Origin: Atrichornis clamosus
Taxonomy: Eukaryota > Chordata > Aves > Passeriformes > Menuridae
Length of the DNA: 64,000 nt
Assembly (NCBI GenBank): GCA_013400975.1
Contig: WBMZ01010262.1
Location: 330,238 to 394,237, forward strand
Direction: 5' to 3'
The translations under genes were made by a program, and so were the position numbers. Under the pieces are notes generated by a model, which saw only the letters and a list, made by a program, of their open reading frames with translations, was not told where the DNA came from and did no database searches. Shown piece after piece: positions 38,381-49,800 of this stretch. Within the stretch, counting starts at the first letter, position 1; the number at the start of each line of letters is the position of its first letter.

Positions 38381-39342
38381 GGCACTACATCACACAGTCA
38401 CTGGGAGAGGTTTTATCCTGTGATGTCATCTGCTTAGCAACTACATAACACTCTAGGAAATTCCATCCACATGATGGAATATTTCCTTTTAAGTGAAGAG
38501 ATGGTCTGTTCCACATAATCCCATTTTGCTCTTCCATATTAAAATTCTGTTGGACTTACTCCTACTCATGATTAATCTCATTATTCTTCAATTAATTTGG
38601 GAAGACCAGCAACTCATTTTACATTACCATAATTATTCCTATAATGCCAGCCAAAGCAAATTACCTTAATACATTACAAATTAACATGCAATGGCTCACA
38701 TTAAAGGTTTTTCCTCTAAAAAAAAAGTACACATGGATAAAAGAAACGTAAGGAACGTACCTAACACTGCAAATTAATATAAGTGAAATAGAGGGAATGC
38801 ATGTCAAATCCACAAACTTCCTTTCCCCATCATCACATCCCATTAAACTGCTGGCTGTAACTTTATTACTCTTTCTCATTTTTTTCTCAGGCATCCACTT
38901 CTCTTTGTGATCCCTGGTTTGTTGTTAAAATGGCAGTAATGTTTTACAGAAATAGCCTAAAATTAAGGCACTGTGCTTATTGCTGCAAGTTTTCAATTCC
39001 TTCCTCCACATCCTTTTCCACCATTACAATGAAACCTCTGGAAAAATCTAATTTCAAGAGTAATTAGCAAATTGTATTAAAAAGAAATTAAACCAATCCA
39101 CCCTGACTTGTCAATATTATTCAGCTGTAGCAAACTCTCAGTCAAAGGTCACTCAAAGATAATGAACTGTGTGACACCAGCATTAAGTTTTCATGTTGTA
39201 TTTCAGTGCTGCCTTTGGCGGCTGTGAGTAACAAAGTAGATCCCCTCAGGGGATATTCACTGCTCCAGTCTAGGACAAATTTCTCTAATTTTAAGCCAAT
39301 TTTAAGAAAATTAATTACCAAAAGGCTTGGCTGAAAGCAAGC
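38381..39342. other. Unique AT-rich non-coding stretch
   Basis: No gene or transposon is seen. A balanced block at about 39120-39240 with TCAAAGGTCACTCAAAGATA could be regulatory, but this is only suggestive. Confidence 0.55.
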
Positions 39343-39513
39343 TCTTGGAATAGGCTGCCCACAGAAGGGGTGGAGTCACCATCCCTGGAAGTGTTTAAAA
39401 AATGAGTAAAATTGGCACTTCACAATATGATTTAGTGGGCATGCTGGTATTTGGTCAAGGTTGGTTTTGATGACCTTGGAGGTCCTTTCCAACCTTAATG
39501 ATTCTATGATTCT
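39343..39513 (+). mobile_element. CR1 LINE 3' end fragment
   Basis: GGAATAGGCTGCCCACAGAA, then GGGGTGGAGTCACCATCCCT, then GGAAGTGTTTAAAAAATGAG, ending TGACCTTGGAGGTCCTTTCC and AATGATTCTATGATTCTG. It is a CR1 subfamily distinct from the CCCATGGCAGGG type seen at 57781, with the terminal ATTCTATG repeats intact. Confidence 0.93.
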
Positions 39514-40643
39514 GCAGAGATTTGAATCTGATCTCATTCTTTTCAGCTCTGAGAAGATGCAAAGCAGTTCTCTAACTGTCCACCTAAATTTAACACATTG
39601 TACTGCATGACTTACCACAACATCTGCCTTCAAATACATTATTCAGCTGAGTATGAGCACTGCCTCCACATTTTTTTAATCAACTTATTAAATGGCACCA
39701 AGTTTCTAAACATTATATGAAAAACAACAGGTTAAAAAGATAATCATATACACATTGTAGGACCAGAGTATTCTCTCTTTAAGAACAAAATGACGAAGCT
39801 AAATATATATTTAAGGGCTTAGCATCTTTTCAGAGATGAGTAGATGCAGCACTTCAGGTTCTAAACAAAGAAACTGGTCAGTAAGGGATGATTATTTTGT
39901 ATCTTGGCCAGTAATCAATAAATTAGAAGATCTAAAATAGGACAACCAGGTTGGACATTTAAAATGAACAACAATAATTATGATTTCATACAGTATCTAA
40001 TTAAATTCAGAAACTCATTGTTGCAGGGAAGCTCAAACATATGAGTGGGTTCAGTAAGTCTTTAGCAAAAATAGTGGATTATAGATCCACAGATGGCTAT
40101 TAAAACAGCAATTCAGATGCTAATTTCAATTCAGGAAGTTTCTAAATCACAGCCTGTGGAAGCTTGGAAGATATAGCAGAGAAAAGCTCACTCCACACTT
40201 TCCATGCTCCTTGTACTCTTTGTTAAATAACTGTTACTGGGCAGGGAGCTGAAGGCCTGCTGCTCTGACCCACTAAATCAGCTGTGTCATGGTCTTATTT
40301 ATTCCTTGCATGATTACCTTTCTTAATAATAAATCTGCTTGTTTGGCTTTTGTTTTTACCTTTGGAGTTAGCAGAGGAGCAAATATTTTCTGCTTAATTT
40401 GACAGATGCAGACAAACTTCAATATTTCCCCAAAATTTTCCAGCACAGACTTGTTTACCTCTGTGGGACACTCCTGGCTCGTGTGGTGGTGTATTGTAAG
40501 AGACTTAAAGACCACAACTGCCTTAAACACTTTCAAGGCCACAGAAGGAATGTGCCATAAGATAAGACACAGCAGTGAGAATCTGAGATAAGCACAGAAG
40601 ACAGGAACTTTTAACCAAAAAAATTGCCTTTCCTAAACCTTTA
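39514..40643. other. Unique non-coding stretch
   Basis: Nothing gene-like is recognised. Short open frames on both strands at 40273-40591 have no similarity I know. Confidence 0.55.
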
Positions 40644-40809
40644 GTGGCTGGGTCTGATCCCCGGGTTGTCCTGAATGTGCTGTGTGATCACGCCCAAGAT
40701 AACCCATTCCATCACCTTCCCAGGCACCCAGGTCAGCCTGACAGGCCTGCAGCTCCCAGGATCCCCCTTCCAGCCCTTCCTGTGGATGAGTCTCACATTG
40801 GCCAACCTA
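40644..40809 (-). pseudogene. CR1 reverse transcriptase domain remnant
   Basis: On the minus strand the frame includes NVRLIHRKGWKGDPGSCRPV, RLTWVPGKVMEWVILGVI and HIQDNPGIRPSH, matching the start of the CR1 ORF2 reverse transcriptase domain (pattern NV.PI.KKGRKEDPGNYRPV, SLTSVPGK.ME). Only about 55 codons survive. The catalytic region is absent, so it is non-functional. Unlike the other copies it comes from the interior of the LINE, with no 3' tail beside it, so it is a fragment of an older or rearranged insertion. Confidence 0.9.
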
Positions 40810-43122
40810 ATTAAAGTTTTGCAGTGAACACGAATGACACACAAGGTCAGGATTATCCATCTGAGATGGAAACATCTTTCTAAATGTTTGAGCTGATACA
40901 GACAATAGCTGCGGGTGGTGCTGCTAAAAGCTCTCACAAAATCACATTCATTTAAGGAATTAAAGTATTGTATGAACTAAATAATTTTTTTCCAAGAGAA
41001 TATAACAATCAAAATGCAATGTACTATGAGTAAATTTTTAATATCGTAAAATTTCAGTACTTTATCTGTGTGATTAAATTCTCTGCTTAAGATGGCAAAG
41101 TAATTATTCATCAATCCCAGAAAAGTGCTTTTTTCTGCATGCATACTCCCGTGACAAAGTACAGTATTTCATTTAATTTTGGAGAAGATTACCACCTACC
41201 AGAAAAGGGATATAAAATGCAGAAAATCAAATTATGAGCAATAACACTGACTTTGTGTTTTTTTATTTAGTATTTTCATATTTTATTTTAGTTTTGTAGT
41301 GACAGCTTTTTTAAATGCAATTGTGCTATTTGAACATAATAACAACAACACCTGGTACTTAGAAATTCAAACTATGTGTGAATTCTTTTGAAAGTAACAA
41401 TGATTTTATTCAGAGGCATCAAGTGGAAACTACTAGTCACAACATGACAGGGAAGAGAAAAACATTTAACAACGGGACCAGAGTTATGATACTTGACTCC
41501 AGAACTGGGATGGGGTAGAGATTCACCTACCCAGGTGTTTCCTTACCAATAAAACTCCACAGAGAAACAATCTGGGAACTCCGTTCCCCTACAGATGCAT
41601 TCCTTTTTCTGAAGGTCCTCTCCTGTCCAAGTTGTTCTCAGCTCTCACACAGAAGTCTTGCTTTACCCAAGAGTAACATGAATTTTGTTGTTTTGTGATC
41701 GGTTTGGCAAAGTAGCATTGAGACCATTCTATCACTTCTTTGGTGCCACGACTTTGTCACTTCAAAGGCACAAGGAAATACTTTGGATTTGATATGATTT
41801 TTCAGACTAAAGGCTGAGATTGGCGACTTTGAGACCTTACACTTTCAGTAAGCTTGAAGTGGATGTGTACTAGTAAAACTACACAGCGAAATTAACTCTT
41901 ATTCCATATATAAGAATTTAGCTAACAAAAAGTCAGTAATATGGGCAAGATATTTACCAAAATGTTAAATTATTACCCCGGCTCAACAAATAATTGTATG
42001 GTGATCAGTACCAATAAATCATTCACACTGCTTCAAAAATTTTACAGTATTAAAAAATGGCAACAAACAAAAAAGCACAGACAAAAACTCTATTATTTTA
42101 CAGCTATGGAAGTTCTGCTCCATTCTGCTGTTTGCTTCCTGACAGCTCAGTCTCTGTGCTCTCATTGCCTTTTCCACTCTCAATTTTTGATTACCTTTCA
42201 GGTTCCATTCAACATGCTTTACTTTTCCATCCTTTCTAACTTTTGGTGAATTTAGACATAACGGAGAAAGACACGATGCCACTGAAGGAAGCAGAGGAAT
42301 CCTACCGACCAAAGACAGGAAAGCCTCTCTTAGAGCTTTAACTTAGAAGGAAGTCCTTGTCAAAGAATGTATTTAAGTGTTATCAGTATGGATGATTTCT
42401 ATGCTGGGGAGGAGTAAATGGAGGGAAACCAAAGAATGAGAGTCCCAGTGAAAGAGATGAGGAACAAGCAATTTAAAAGACAAAAGGGGAAAAAAAAAGT
42501 CAAAGCACAAAATACGTAATAAACATCAGGTTCTGAAAACAAGAAAAGAACAAGGACGCAAACAAAACAAGCTGTTTCAGTGAAGAAAACACCACAGCTA
42601 AGCTTTTCATGTAAAATGTGAAGTACATACAAACAACAGAAAGTGCATCCTGCTCTTTCAACACTTTCAAAAATACCTATTAAAAGAACCCTGAACAAGG
42701 TACAAGCTGCACTTGTGAAATCTGGAGCTTCATTCTGAAGACTAAGCAAAGACAAAAGCAAAATTTGTTGAAATGCATTACTTGTCTGCTCCTTCTGAAC
42801 ACTGTAATTGTGCTTACTCTGTATTCCTGCATGCAACATTGAATCCCTCAGTCTGCTGCCAGGTTTTCATTCCATATTGTATATTATTGAAGTGTAAAAG
42901 TGCTGAATGCGCCCCAGTGCAATTTTAATCATATTATAGAGAATGTTCCAAGCTGATGTAATCAAATGCCTTTAATTATGGCAATCAAATGTATTATCAG
43001 TTTACTATTGCTAGCCCATATTCAGTACACAGAACAGCCCAGAATAGCAGGGTCTGCTATTTGTACATGACTTGGTTCAACCTTACGGCAAAATGCCTTG
43101 TTCAGTTTAGGTACAAATATTT
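40810..43122. other. Unique AT-rich non-coding stretch
   Basis: No gene is seen. The longest open frame of the window (146 codons, minus strand, 42399-42839) lies here. Its product is rich in Phe, Leu, Cys and Ser with no recognisable domain and looks like a chance frame. Confidence 0.55.
42895..43015. promoter_or_regulatory. Candidate conserved non-coding element
   Basis: The block holds GTGCAATTTTAATCATATTA, GTTCCAAGCTGATGTAATC and CTTTAATTATGGC. The word AATCAAATG occurs twice, at 42960 and 42983, flanking a TAATTA core. It lacks simple repeats and looks like developmental-enhancer sequence. No gene is near enough to name a target. Inference only. Confidence 0.3.
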
Positions 43123-43700
43123 TCATAGAATCATGGAATAACAGGTTGGAAGGGGCCTCTAGGATCATCTGGCCCAGCCTTTCTTGGCAAAAGTCTAGAC
43201 AAGATGGCCCAGAACCCTGTCCAGCTGTACCTTAAGTGTGTCCAGGGTTGAGGAATTTACCGCTTCCCTGGGAAGATTATTCCCATGGCTGACTGTTCCC
43301 ATTCTGAAAAATTTCCCTCCTGTGGCTAATGGGAATCTCCCCAGCAGTGACATGTACCCATTACCCCTCATCTTTTCCAGGTGACTCCTTGTAAAAAAAG
43401 AATCTCCATCTTCTCTTAGCCACCCTTTAAGTACTGGCATATGGTGATGAGGTCTCCCCTGAGCCGCCTTTTCTCAAGGCTGAACAAACCCAGTTCTCTC
43501 AGGCTTTCCTCACATGGCAGAGGAGCCCAGTGCTTGGATCGTATTTGTGGCCTCTCCCTGGACTCTCTCCAGCCCACCCACACCTCCCACATACAGTGGA
43601 GACCAAATCTGAACCCAATATTCCAGGTATGTTTGACAAGCACTGAGTAGAGTAAGATAATGACCTCACCTCTGCTGTGGATGCAACCCAGCATCAACAC
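43123..43700 (-). mobile_element. CR1 LINE, long 3' fragment with ORF2 C-terminus
   Basis: The plus strand begins TTCATAGAATCATGGAATAA, then GGTTGGAAGGGGCCTCTAGG, then ATCATCTGGCCCAGCC, the complement of a CR1 3' end. On the minus strand the ORF2 C-terminus is readable in two frames: SLEKRRLRGDLITICQYLKG in the frame at 43416-43700, then GDSFFTRSHLEKMRGNGYM...NNLPREAVN in the frame at 43195-43440. A frameshift lies near 43430. Similarity may continue to about 43790 but becomes weak. Confidence 0.93.
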
Positions 43701-43936
43701 TTTGGACCACCAGCACTTTGGACAGTGCTCCCCAGTGCCAAGCCCACCTCCCCAGTCCAGACAGCCTGCTGCTAAAAATTCCCCTTCCCTCTTCTAGGCA
43801 GGTGGATTCCATCCCTCCAGTCTCTTTTTACTGATTACCTTAGAATAAAAATTACTTTAATGGAAATGTATGCTTTATATAAAATTCATCAAAAAAAAGA
43901 AAAAAGGTTGTTTTATGAAAAATTCACAAAAGGAAG

Positions 43937-43952
43937 TTATTTATTTATTTAT
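43937..43952. repeat. (TTTA)n microsatellite
   Basis: Four TTAT/TTTA units in tandem, directly visible. Confidence 0.8.
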
Positions 43953-45164
43953 CACAGATTTCTACTATGGACAAGGGGAAAGCAGCCCTGGAGAGGACTA
44001 AGGCTGCCCAAAGAGACCATGGAGTTCACCCTTCAGGACACTGTGAGAGGACGAGGCCATGAGCAACCTAACTGTACATTGAAGGCAGTTTTGCTTTGAG
44101 CAAACTTGGACCAAATAACATCCACTGGTTCCTTCCATCAAAAAGCACTCTCTGATTCTGCATTAGTGCAGTAATGGCACTTCATGAACGTCAGTTCTGT
44201 GTGCTAATGTTGGGAAAAAAACCCTAATACTATTATGCTATTGAGAATAAAATTCACTGTGAGAACTACTAAGAGATCATTAAGTTTCCTTGTTACGTGC
44301 ATTGAGTTTGATTATCCAAATAAATTACAATTTCCTACTAATCAGACAATCTTTGCAGCACAATACAACAAGAAGCTGCCATAGTTACACAAGTGAATCA
44401 GTTTGAGGGGGCTGTGTGAGTTGTCATGATATTAGGAATTCTATTTAGGGAAATGATTATCCACACACGATGCAAATGATCAATCACTGTGAAGTTAGTA
44501 ACAAATGTGGGGTTTACACGGCTCATCAGTGTCCACGATACACATACACATCACAGAAAGTTTCTTTGTCACTGAGAGTCACAAGTGCTGCAATATGTTT
44601 TTCTTTGACTTAGATAAGAATTCTGTGGAAGAAGACAACATCCTCTTCTTTTATCCCAAAATAGCGTCAGGAGTCAGGATTCTTTCATTGGCGCATGGCT
44701 ATAAAAGGAAAAGGCTCATCACCTGTGCTGCTCTCGGAGAACCTGGCAGCACTGGGGAGGTAACTGTTCCATCAGCCAGCATGGAAAAACAGACAGGTCT
44801 GCCAGGAAAACTCCAAATGCAGGGTGACATAAGCACTGGAATATTCACAGGGTAAGATCAGCAAGCCTCTCTGAGCACCCAGTGCTGGGTACTTCTTGCA
44901 TTTCAAAGACAGGAAGGGGATTCATTGACAACACTGACATCAAAGGCTGAGTCACTGAGGGGACTCATTCACTGACGAGGAGTTTTAAATACTTTCCCCC
45001 ACTGCCTTAAGCTCTGAGGCTGCACAGTTTGGGAGATCACAGGTCAGGAAGAGGCCTGAATTTAAACAGACTGGGACAAATCTTGGGGTACCACCATCTG
45101 AATCTAGAAATAGCAAGGTAACTGCAGGAGTAGCATTTACCTCTCTTCTTAGCACAGCCAAACT

Positions 45165-45300
45165 CTTGTCTTTAGAGATTACCTTGTTTGTTATTAAAGT
45201 AGTTACTTAATTACAAAGGCAGCTGTATTTCCCTGTAATGACCCTGATTAACGATGTGAATTGACCTCAATTGACTACTGATTTTTGCAATTACCTTTTA
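45165..45300. promoter_or_regulatory. Candidate conserved non-coding element
   Basis: Words such as GTTACTTAATTACAAAGGC, CCCTGATTAACGATGTG and TTTTTGCAATTACC are closely packed, and AATTGACCTC/AATTGACTAC forms a short direct repeat near 45260. No transposon similarity is seen. Inference only. Confidence 0.25.
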
Positions 45301-45680
45301 AGTGTGATAATGGGTATGTAAATGTTGCATCTGAACACAAAGTACCTCTTTCAGATCCAGAAGGAGTTTCTCCATCAGGCATTAGATCCATGTTTTTCTT
45401 GAGAGATGGATTTTGCCCATCGCTGGCTGTACCAACATTAGTAAGCAGCGTAGTGTAACAGCACCAGGAGAAACTGAGACAAAGGCAAGATTTTACAAGG
45501 CTCATGAAATCCTGAATTTAGTAAACAACTATCAAAATCAGAATCAGACAAATTTGAAAATGGGATATTTGAAATCCTAACTTATTCTTTCTGAGCAGTT
45601 AAAATTTGTCCAAATTAAAGTAAATATAACAGCAAGTTTGGAGAGGAAAAAAAATGTTCTAGGGGACTAGTTAATAAGAT

Positions 45681-45765
45681 GGGCATCTCTGCCCATGGCA
45701 GGGGTTCAGAACTAGATGGTCTTTAAGGTCTCTTCAAACCAAAGCATTCTATGATTCTATGATTT
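45681..45765 (+). mobile_element. CR1 LINE 3' tip
   Basis: GGCATCTCTGCCCATGGCAG, then GGTTCAGAACTAGATGGTCT, then TTAAGGTCTCTTCAAACC, ending ATTCTATGATTCTATGATTT. The terminal CR1 octamer repeats are preserved. Confidence 0.92.
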
Positions 45766-46665
45766 TAAGATCAAACCCTGCTGATATGCAAGTTCTGTGG
45801 ATTTTGTAATTGGCAGAAGCATCACCACCTTATTACTTATGAGTTGGACACCTACAAACTTTACTAGCAGATGGATCAGAGATTAGAACTGTCCTAAAAA
45901 GACAAATTAACCTCACAAAGCCCTGAAAAAACAAATAAAATCATATTTTTGATCCATGTTTCAAAGCTGGATTTGGATTTGTATGCTGGGAAAAATCAGG
46001 TATTGATTCTGGACTTTTCCTCTCACCTTCAAGAAGGTACATTGCTACCAGTCCTGAAGATGTTACCTGATGTGTGCTTGTTAGAAAATTACAAAGGAAT
46101 GATGAAAGATAATAACCAAAAACATAATTTAATGAGCTCAATGGCTTATGAAAGAATGTGCACTACATAAAGGCAGGACTTTTGTGCTGAAAGGCAATGC
46201 ATTTCAAGACAAAAATGTGGTATTTCCAAGGTATCATTTGGCATTTCTTAATTCCCTGGTGACATGTTGCATCTCAGAACGTTGTCTGCTGAAATATGTG
46301 TAAAAACTTAGGACTAGGTTATCTGACCAAGTACTTGGAAAATAAAAAACAGAAGTATCACAATACTTTATAAGTACTGCAAGACAAATGAAAGAGGAAA
46401 TGAGGTTAAATAAAGTATCACATAAATTAAACCCTCTGCAACCAAGCAAGAGCAATACAAGCTCTCAATTTAGGAAAAAAATCATCCCGAGAAGAGAGAG
46501 TGAACCAGAGATCAGCAGTGGAGAGAAATTAGCACTTTGCAGATTTCTAAGCTTGAGCTGCTTTGGCTAAAAGCACCTTTGACTTGAGAACACAGAAGGA
46601 CAAGTCAGATAATACCAGATAATTAATGAAGAACACAATAGCTGATCACTTAACATAAACATATT
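45766..46665. other. Unique non-coding stretch
   Basis: Nothing gene-like or repetitive is recognised apart from short chance frames. Confidence 0.55.
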
Positions 46666-46830
46666 ACAGAATAACAGAGTGGTTTGGGTTGCAAGGGACA
46701 TCAAAGATCATCCAGTTCCATGTCCCTGACACCTTCCACTATTCCAGGTTGCTCCAAGCCCTGTCCAACCTGGCCTTGGACACTTCCAGAGATGGGGCAG
46801 CCACAGCTTCTCTGGAAAATCTGTGCCAGG
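46666..46830 (-). mobile_element. CR1 LINE 3' fragment
   Basis: Plus-strand reading: ACAGAATAACAGAGTGGTTT, then GACACCTTCCACTATTCCAG, then GTTGCTCCAAGCCCTGTCCA, then GAGATGGGGCAGCCACAGCT. It is the complement of a CR1 ORF2 end and 3'UTR. It breaks off abruptly after CTGTGCCAGGG. Confidence 0.92.
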
Positions 46831-49800
46831 GTTTATTTCTCTTCTGGTAGAAGAAAGCAAGAGGCAAAGTGCATTGAAATCCAGCAAGGAACAAACCAAA
46901 TGTTGAGAAGATGCATATTTAATACATATTTTAGGCTTTCAAATATTTTCCTCACTAGCTATTTCCCCTAATGTTTGTTAACTTGCTGTTTGCTAAAGCA
47001 CTCCAATATTTGCAGTGTGTCTCAGAAACCTCATTAATCACCTCCTAAAAGCACGAAGCCAATTAGTATGTGTGGCACCCACCAGAAGAGAGCTCTGAAC
47101 TGTGGAGTTGTTACCTACTTTTGCAATAAACTGCTGTCATCATCATTACTCCTAGCAGCAACCCACTGTAGATGTTTTACAACACACTGGTAAAACACCA
47201 GGCTTTAAAACTGCCATCATTTTAGGAAATTATTTCTTCAAGATCCAATTAGAAGAAAAAAAAGAAGATAGAGGTTCAGTAAGTTAATAAATGAGTTTCA
47301 CAAATTTAAAACTCAGTGTTGTTTTTCTCTCCTCACTAGAATAGCTAATATAAATAGAAACTCATATATACCCAACAAGGTATCTCTTTAAATCTTGTTT
47401 TAACAAGCTGCATTGACACATGGGAGATTCATATGCAGCACATCAAAATAAGAATTCCTCTGTTTTGTTCTTTGTGTTTGATATAAAAATTAACTAAAAA
47501 ACCCCTAAAGCTTTAAAGAGGATGATTCACTGCAAAGATTTAATTCATTGAGAGGAAAAGATTACAATGCCTTTTGAAATAAAAGCAAAACTACTAAAAT
47601 CAAATCTTAGTTCTAAAGAGAAATACAGTTTATGCAACACACAGCTCAATATCCATAGGTTATTTATATTATTCAAAACTAGTAGCAGCCTACACTCCCA
47701 TCATAAACTGCAATAAAGCTTTTCTTTATGAGAACATCTTCTTTCATCTCCAACTAAGAATGTAAAAATATACTACCTTACCTAAAATATGAATTGCATC
47801 ACTTCTAAAAATATATTGGTATCTATATGTGTTTCTTCACTGGAGGAATTTTTAGCGCTATAAACAGGCAGTATCCCAACAGCTCTTTCAAAAATTAACA
47901 GGAGGAAGAAAGGGGCAAAAATATCTATTTCACTTAGGTCAGGCAGCCTCACGTAGCATCCTATGATTTCTACAGGCTGCCAGGCAACAACACACTGTCT
48001 GGCAATTCTCATCTCCACTTTCTAAATTTCTGAAAATCAAGGAGCACAACACCAGAAAATGTGCATTAATGAGCCCACCATTCCCATTTGTGTACCTTCT
48101 TCCCATATTCCCCCAACTGGTTCCCTCCTCTAACTCACTCGTTTCAGTTTTTGCAGCTGTGCATTTAAAGGTTAAACTCCGTGTGAAAACAGAACAACAA
48201 AGAAAAGGAAAGCAGGGGAAAATGCATGAACTCAGTTCAGTATTCATGATTTACTTGTAGTAAATCAACTAGTATAGCCCAAAGGAATGTTAACAGGTAT
48301 TCAGTGCCTTCAAAAGAACTTTACATGATTTGAATATTGCTTAGCAACACCGACTCTATTTAAAGGGCTGTGACAATAACATATGTATGAGTAGGTCCAG
48401 AAAATAGCAGCTTCATGACATTCATACCAGTGCTTTATCCAGAAAGCTGGAGTCTTATCCATTATGTCCGTGCTCTCCCGAAGGAGCAGGTTCTCATTCC
48501 AGAACCTAAATAAGACTTCCAGGATCAATGCATGTAGAAGACTTAAATAATGTTGCACAGATCAAACACTTGTGGCTTTATATGCTTAAGAACATGGTTC
48601 TAATAAAGATATTACAATTGAACTTATCGTTTGTCCTTCGGCAGAAGAAATTCCTACATTACCAAGTTCTGCCCTCTGCTTATGAAACACCAGAACATCT
48701 TTTAAAATGGATGAGTTGAAGGTTTGATTAACAGACAAAATAAATAGGAAAAATAGATGCAGAGAGAGTTCTGTTACTGTATCAGACTATGAAGAGGGGA
48801 CTGGAGAGGTGACACAGAGATGTTCCCACGAGCCTAATTCTCACAACATCCTACTCCATTCCCACACAGCACTGGACCATGCAAACATGGCACCAATTTC
48901 CCAAAATAAAATGGTGGCAGCAAGTCATGTAACATTCATTTATTTAAAACAACAGGGAACGGGTCTTTGTACAAAACATGGCTTTATCAGCTTAATGCCT
49001 GTGTTTTAGAGTTAAACCACAATACAGGATTGAAGAGTCCAGCAACAACAACAAAAGTGATATATATCTTACTGTGGAATATAATAACAGACATCATAAT
49101 AGGATAAAATAAACTAGAAGGGAGATTTGGGGACATTATTCTCTCCAAGTGGTAAAGCATAGACATGAAAGGGATGAGAACTTTGGAATTACTGCAAAGA
49201 GTTTTGCAAAAGAAGCCATTTGCGATGCAGTGTTTTATCCACCCTACAAACCCCAAAATAACGCGGCAGGGCTGCCACCTGCTGGAACTCGATAATACAC
49301 AAAGTCAGGACCGATAAATCAGGGACTGCTGGATGGAGAAAAACAAGCGGGAGTGGCTGGTTACACGGGAAATTGTGATATTTATAGTAAGAGCATGCAG
49401 ATAAAATTGCATTAGATTCACGCATCCGAGAAAAGAGCATCAATACACTCTGAAAGTCCTTCAGACCAAATTACATTTAAGGATCCCGACTGCAGCAACT
49501 TCTCTCCACTTATCAGGAAGGACTTTTTTTCTGAAGGGTTTGGGCAGTGGTCCAAGACACATAAAAAAGATAGAAGAGCAAACAGAACACATGCTAGCCC
49601 TGAAACATTCAACTTACTGTAACGCAACTCAACTGCAAATATCTACCATTACCAGAGCTGTAACACTATGAAAACATCAGAAAAGACATTAACTGGAGCT
49701 TTTCAGTATTTCTACTGAATGGAAAAAATATTTTTATACAAACTGATCAAACTAGCCTGCATTTCGGGTCTAAAAAGTAGAGCTTTTCCAAATAAGACAC

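Larger units (their letters stand above)
43790..45680. other. Unique non-coding stretch
   Basis: No gene is recognised. A TTTA microsatellite lies at 43937-43952. The 44505-44855 plus-strand frame (116 codons) has an unrecognised product. Two blocks at about 44260-44470 and 45165-45300 look like conserved non-coding DNA. Confidence 0.55.

Noticed and set aside
42399..42839. Longest open frame (146 codons, minus strand)
   Set aside because: The product is dominated by Phe, Leu, Cys and Ser with no recognisable domain. A frame of this length is expected occasionally by chance in 64 kb read in six frames.
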